Source: Adiantum capillus-veneris (lineage: Eukaryota; Streptophyta; Polypodiopsida; Polypodiales; Pteridaceae). Taken from it: a DNA stretch of 64,000 bases. Below are positions 60,027 through 64,000 of this stretch, one piece after another. The stretch lies in contig CM043964.1 of the NCBI GenBank assembly GCA_014529385.2, positions 109,395,587 through 109,459,586 on the forward strand. The letters run 5' to 3'. The translations under genes and the position numbers were made by a program. Numbering within the stretch: position 1 is the first letter of the stretch; the number at the start of each line of letters is the position of its first letter. The notes below the pieces were generated by a model, which was not told the origin of the DNA, ran no database searches, and saw only the letters and a list, made by a program, of their open reading frames with translations.

Positions 60027-60441
60027 CTGATCTCTGAGGATGGCTATCGGATCGTCTGGTGCAGCGCTGCTTGTCTCTTGACATTCTGACGGCTCAGAGG
60101 GAATATCTCGGAGAAGCTGGAGGTGTGTGGTTGCCGTAAAAAGGTGAAGCTGTTGTTGATGCTGCGTCCCACTCCTCTAAGAAATCTGGTCCAAGATCCG
60201 AATCCTCGACATCTTCCACCTCGTCGATAGGAGGTGTGTCATCTGGCGTCAAAGGCGTGTAGTCCGGAAGCTGTAACTCGCTGTGAACCCGAACTAAAGG
60301 CTGCTGGGAAATGATGTCGTTTACTGAATCCACGCGACACTCCGTCAGAGAATAGGCCAAGTGGGGGTACCGGCTCAGTATGTGCTCGTAGTGTGGCAAA
60401 TGAAGAGGCTCGCACGTAACGATGATATGCCACACCACCCA
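60027..60441 (-). pseudogene. E2 gag N-terminus, frameshifted
   Basis: The minus-strand frame to 60094 reads HIIVTCEPLHLPHYEHILSR ... DYTPLTPDDTPPIDEVEDVE and ends SPRYSL-stop. A shifted frame ([20 protein letters not shown]) leads into the 60026 start. A single-base change between them fits an inactivating frameshift, though a programmed frameshift cannot be excluded. The frame's first codons lie inside the adjacent E3 LTR, so its true start is lost or lies beyond E3. Confidence 0.6.
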
Positions 60442-60975
60442 TGTAACTGACTTGGACACTCCAAGTCAAGAATCAACCGCGACAGCACCAAATAACCACT
60501 TCAAAACAATTCACAGATCACAATAGATTTGCACTGGCCCGGCGGAGTTCCGTGCCTAGAGATATTGGCCCCAAAGACTGGCGCCCCTTTTGGTATTTCT
60601 TTTTGTATTAATCAATCATCAAAGTACAAGAGAGCGGTTAGGGTTTCACTCTCAGACTCTGCGTCCAGATGCTCTGAAAAGTGAGGCCCTCACCACTAAT
60701 TTAAAGGTTACAAGGGATGCCCAAAAGCAGAGCCCCAAAAGCTTGAAAGCAAAAGCAGATTCTCTCTCTCTCTCTCTCTCAATGAGAGTCGGTAAAAAGC
60801 AAGTTCTCTTTTTCTCTTTCTTTCTCCCAAATCTTTTTTTTTTTTTTTTTTAATAATCCGCCTCCACGATTTCCGGAAATTAGGGTTTCTGGCAGAAATT
60901 AGGGTTTGTACAAATTTTAGGGTTTCTGGCAAAAATTAGGGTTATTGCTGTCCGCCACGTCATCACTTTGTGACA
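60442..60975 (-). repeat. E3 3' LTR
   Basis: On the minus strand the LTR starts TGTCACAAAGTGATGACG at 60975 and ends CAAGTCAGTTACA at 60442. It follows the E3 polypurine tract directly. Four AAACCCTA or AACCCTAA motifs (60880-60945) and one near 60640 are present. The five bases outside its end are TGGGT on the minus strand (ACCCA, 60437-60441), the expected half of a target duplication. Confidence 0.85.
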
Positions 60976-60988
60976 TACCCCCCTCTTG
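60976..60988 (-). promoter_or_regulatory. E3 polypurine tract
   Basis: On the minus strand TTCAAGAGGGGGGTA directly precedes the LTR start. It fixes the orientation of E3. Confidence 0.75.
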
Positions 60989-61195
60989 AAAGCATTGTAA
61001 TCGACCGCGATTATGCCTGCAAAACCGACTAAAGCCATAAACCGTCTTAGCAGACACTGACTGTTAGTACCTACGTACTAGGAACACACATCTAGCACAT
61101 GTACAAAATCGACAGTCACATCACACGACATCACAGGACATCACATGACATTCAACATTCATTCGGATCTTAGACCATGATTTATCGGCAATGTA
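60989..61195 (-). other. E3 3' untranslated region
   Basis: About 200 bp between the polyprotein end and the polypurine tract. It contains six imperfect copies of TGTGATGTC/CATGACATCA (61108-61150), a short tandem repeat. Confidence 0.6.
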
Positions 61196-62530
61196 GCTAC
61201 TTGAATTTAACCAAGAACCGCCTTCGGACTTTACCTTTCTTCGTATCGTTATGTGCCAAAATCTGTTCAGGAACAAGGATCTCCTCGTTTTCTTCCACTT
61301 CGGGTTGCTCATCAGGCTCCCCATCATCAGGCACATCACCCTTAACAGGTTTCAAGAGACTCACATGCAATGCATTGTGAATCCTCCAAGTATCTGGCAG
61401 TTTCAATCGGAAGGAGACATCAATTATCTTGTCAGTGATCTGGAAAGGTCCGTAGTATCGCATACTAAGCTTTGGAAAAAGCCTCTCCTTTCCCTTTTTC
61501 TTTCGTAGGCGTGCCTTCTCAAAAGTAAGAGCACCCAATCATCCTCCTTCAATTTCAAGTCGCGACGATGGCGATCCGCTGCCTTTTTTTGTCGTTCTTG
61601 AGACTCCTGCAAAGTCTCGCGAACCTTGGCAAAAGCCGTATCCAAATCTCGTGAATATTCATCCGCTTCAAATATCTAATCTTTCGTGCTCAGGAAGGAT
61701 GGAACCTTCGTAGCACTTTCAACAATCTCACATGGCATCTTCCCCATCGAAGAGTGTATCGTGTTATTGTAGGCAAATTCCACCAAAGGTAAGTTCTTTT
61801 CCCATTGAGTCTTCTGATCCGAGATACAAGACTTCAATAAACCTAAAACCACTGAATTGGCAATCTCAAATTGCCCGTCAGTCTGCAAGTGGAACGATGA
61901 CGAGAAGTGCAACCGCGTGCCAATGTTCTCCCAAATTGCCTTCCAAAACAACTCATAAATCTGGAATCTGTCGGAGACAATCGTCTCATACGTGCCATGT
62001 AATCGGAAAATCATCGTGATCATTCTGTGTTCTTGGGAGATCAAAAATGAAATCCATTGCAATACTTTCCCAAGGGTGGGTGGGTATGGGTAAAGGCTGT
62101 AACAATCCCTGTGCCTGATGCCTGTCAAACTTGACCTTTTGGCATACCAAGCAACTGCGCACAAACTCTTCCACATCCTTTTTGAGTCTCGGCCCAAAGA
62201 AGTATCTCTCTACCCCCTTCATGGTGGTAGCAATGCCTCGGTGACCCGTAAGAGGTGGACAGTGGCATTCAGTCATAACCCTTTCCCTCAACGGCTGTGT
62301 AACGCACAACATAGTCTTTTTCATCAAGTAGCCTTCCCGAAGGGAGTATCCAGCTACTGTCTCCCCATCCCGTATCCGTGTGAAAATATCTGCAAAATCT
62401 GTATTTGTGGCATACTGATCGACCATATCCTCGAAGTTCCTATGATGTATCGCGGAAACAGCCAAAACCAACGGTTTCCGAGACAAAGCATCTGCCACCA
62501 CATTCTTCTGTCCCTGCATATGGACAATCT
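61196..62530 (-). pseudogene. E3 RNase H end, integrase and chromodomain, with deletion in the integrase core
   Basis: VADALSRK (62495) ends RNase H. The HHCC region (HCPPLTGHRGIATTMKGV...SCLVCQKVKFDRHQAQGL) is intact. The core opens IAMDFIFDLPRTQNDHDD, then jumps to FRLHGTYETIVSDRFQIY. The roughly 38 residues normally between the first D and the LHG region are missing. The E is kept (TDGQFEIANSVV). The 61645-61424 and 61538-61197 frames give [46 protein letters not shown] and a chromodomain [20 protein letters not shown]...RRRFLVKFK that ends early. Several frameshifts. Confidence 0.85.
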
Positions 62531-64000
62531 AGAAGTGGAACTGTGACAAGATGTTCGCCCACCGCATCTGCTTTTCCGAAAGTTGCTTCTGTGACAAGAA
62601 GTAGCGCAAACTCTGATGGTCTGTAAAGACAGTAAAATCCACTCCGAGTAGGTAATGCCGCCACTGAGTAAGAGCATGGAAAACCGCCAATAGCTCTTTC
62701 TCATAAATCTGTGCTGTCATCTCCGGCTTAGAGAACAAACGGCTCTCGTAAGCTATGACATGGCCTTCTTGCATCAAGACCGTACCCAGACTACGACCAC
62801 AAGCATCACAATAATACTTCAAATGACTTCTGCAAGTCCGGCAAAGTCAAAACAGGTCCTGTAGTCAATTTCTCTTTCAATGTCCGAAAGGCAGTCACCT
62901 CTGTGGGTGCCCACGAAAAAGGTACTCCTTTTTGTGTCAAGGTATGCAAAGGGGCAGCAACCTCTGCAAACTTTCGTATGCACCGCCTGTAGTACGAACA
63001 CAGTCCCAAGAAGCTTCTAACTTCATGGACATTCCTCAAATCGGGCCAATCACGGATAGTCTCTATCTTGGCCGGGTCCATTTGCACTCCTGCTGTTGAC
63101 ACAATGTGTCCCAAAAAGTGTATCTCTGGTAGGAAAAATTCACTTTTCTTTGCATTAATCACTAACGTGTGATCTCGTAATGCCTGAAAGACTTGAAGCA
63201 GATGATCTCTGTGTTCTGCCTCATTCTTGGAGAAAACAATGATGTCGTCAAAGAAAGTGCCAACAAATAGCCTGTACTCTCGAAAAATCTAGTCCATCAT
63301 CCGGTTAAAAGTCGCAGGAGCATTGGTTAAGCCAAAGGGCATCACCAAAAACTCAAATAACCCAAAAGTTGTCCGAAAAGCTGTCTTGTAGACATCTCCT
63401 GGCGCTATCCTGATCTGATGATATGCACTCTTCAAGTCAATCCTGCTAAAGCACGAGGATCCCTGTAACTTGTCGAGTATATCATCGATCCTAGGAATCG
63501 GAAATCTGTTCTTGATGGTGATTTCTTTGAGAGTGCTATAATCGATGCACATTCTCCAAGATCCGTCTTTCTTCAAAAACCAACAACACTGGAGAGCAAT
63601 ATGGTGAAGTACTAGGCTGGACAAGACCCTTTTCCAAGAGGTCTTTCACTGGGTTCATAATCTTTTCATTCTGTACTCGGCTCACACGGTAAGGTGGCTG
63701 ATTCGGTGGCGTGCTTCTAGGTATCATATCAATGGTCTGACCTTCGGGCCCTCTAGAAAGCAATCGGCATGAGTGTGGAGAAAAATCTTGGCGTTCTTTT
63801 GATCAGGTCAAAACATGTTCAACCTTTATCCATCGTTCAGTTCTCTCCCAAAAGAATGAGTAAGAAACTGAAGTTCATCAAGTACAATCTCTAAGCCCTT
63901 CATTTATCAAAGTCGCTTTCTCGGCCCGGTAGTCAACCACGGCGTAGTTCTTGTGGTACCAAGGGATCCTGAGTAGAACGTCACTCGCGTGCCCTGAACA
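62531..64000 (-). pseudogene. E3 protease end, reverse transcriptase and RNase H (runs off the window)
   Basis: At the window edge RIPWYHKNYAVVDYRAEKA is the protease C-terminus. [34 protein letters not shown], a frameshift near 63575, then [49 protein letters not shown] and, after a TAG (63289-63291), FFDDIIVFS with the catalytic D-D. HFLGHIVSTAGVQMDPAKIE and LRNVHEVRSFLGLCSYYRR follow. RNase H: YEKELLAVFHALTQWRHYLL and TDHQSLRYF (62710-62600), after a frameshift at about 62815. E3 gag and 5' LTR lie beyond the window. Confidence 0.88.

Larger units (their letters stand above)
54295..60441 (-). mobile_element. E2: chromovirus (Ty3/gypsy), minus strand, nearly complete
   Basis: On the minus strand: a gag N-terminal frame from 60441, gag-protease-RT (60026-57231), RNase H, integrase and chromodomain (57227-55370), polypurine tract (AATGGGAGAGAA, 55354-55365) and its 3' LTR (55353-54295). 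The LTR is interrupted by the solo LTR 54644-55272. Its 5' LTR is not in the window; the E3 LTR begins at 60442. The coding region has only about two stops and four or five frameshifts, so E2 is younger than E1. Confidence 0.8.

Overview
The window looks like nuclear DNA from a large, repeat-rich land-plant genome. Every recognisable protein-coding relic is of plant type: chromodomain Ty3/gypsy elements (chromoviruses), plant LINEs with DUF4283/CCHC ORF1 and zf-RVT domains, a Mutator-like transposase relic and a PPR pseudogene. The one convincing host gene is a WDR5-type WD40 gene split by a 2.2-kb intron. Very long dinucleotide microsatellites, many PPR relics and nested retroelements would fit a fern or another non-flowering plant, but that placement is inference. 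There is no sign of bacterial operons, rRNA, CRISPR or organelle DNA.

Layout, left to right. 0-3.8 kb: no convincing gene, a possible tRNA-derived SINE head, a giant compound microsatellite. 3.8-6.5 kb (minus): decayed Mutator-like transposase. 6.9-9.0 kb: AT-rich DNA with a 146-bp foldback (MITE-like) element, poly-G/poly-C hairpin units and microsatellites. 9.0-10.5 kb: PPR pseudogene. 12.5-15.8 kb: the WDR5-like gene (plus), two exons, about 337 codons. 16.0-18.4 kb: a LINE fragment between two 0.53-kb direct repeats. 18.5-19.4 kb: a LINE 3' fragment (minus).

19.4-30.7 kb is one LINE (LINE-A, plus) broken twice: by the Ty3/gypsy element E1 (20645-27697, TSD TGCAA) and by an inverted solo LTR of the same family (28251-29848, TSD ATAGA). 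32.3 kb holds a primer-binding site and LTR end of another element (minus). 33.2-45.4 kb: a further LINE (LINE-D) into which E4 inserted (34759-45136, TSD CCTCA). E4 is on the minus strand. It encodes gag, a protease and a tail of repeated W-x-P-K motifs, but I see no reverse transcriptase or integrase. A later rearrangement copied 1.6 kb of LINE flank into it. 45.4-47.8 kb: LINE 5' half (ORF1 and endonuclease, minus). 49.2 kb: a candidate first exon of an unknown gene.

50.3-64 kb is a nest of elements that share one LTR family: E5 (5' LTR 50292-50878), E6 (LTR end and primer-binding site at 53.1 kb), a solo LTR (54644-55272, TSD AGGAG), and E3 (3' LTR 60442-60975, pol 61.2-64 kb, running off the window). 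E2, a nearly intact chromovirus of a different LTR family (minus, 54295-60441), is interrupted by that solo LTR in its own 3' LTR and abutted by E3 at its 5' side. The retroelement coding regions carry stops, frameshifts or deletions, so they are listed as pseudogenes.
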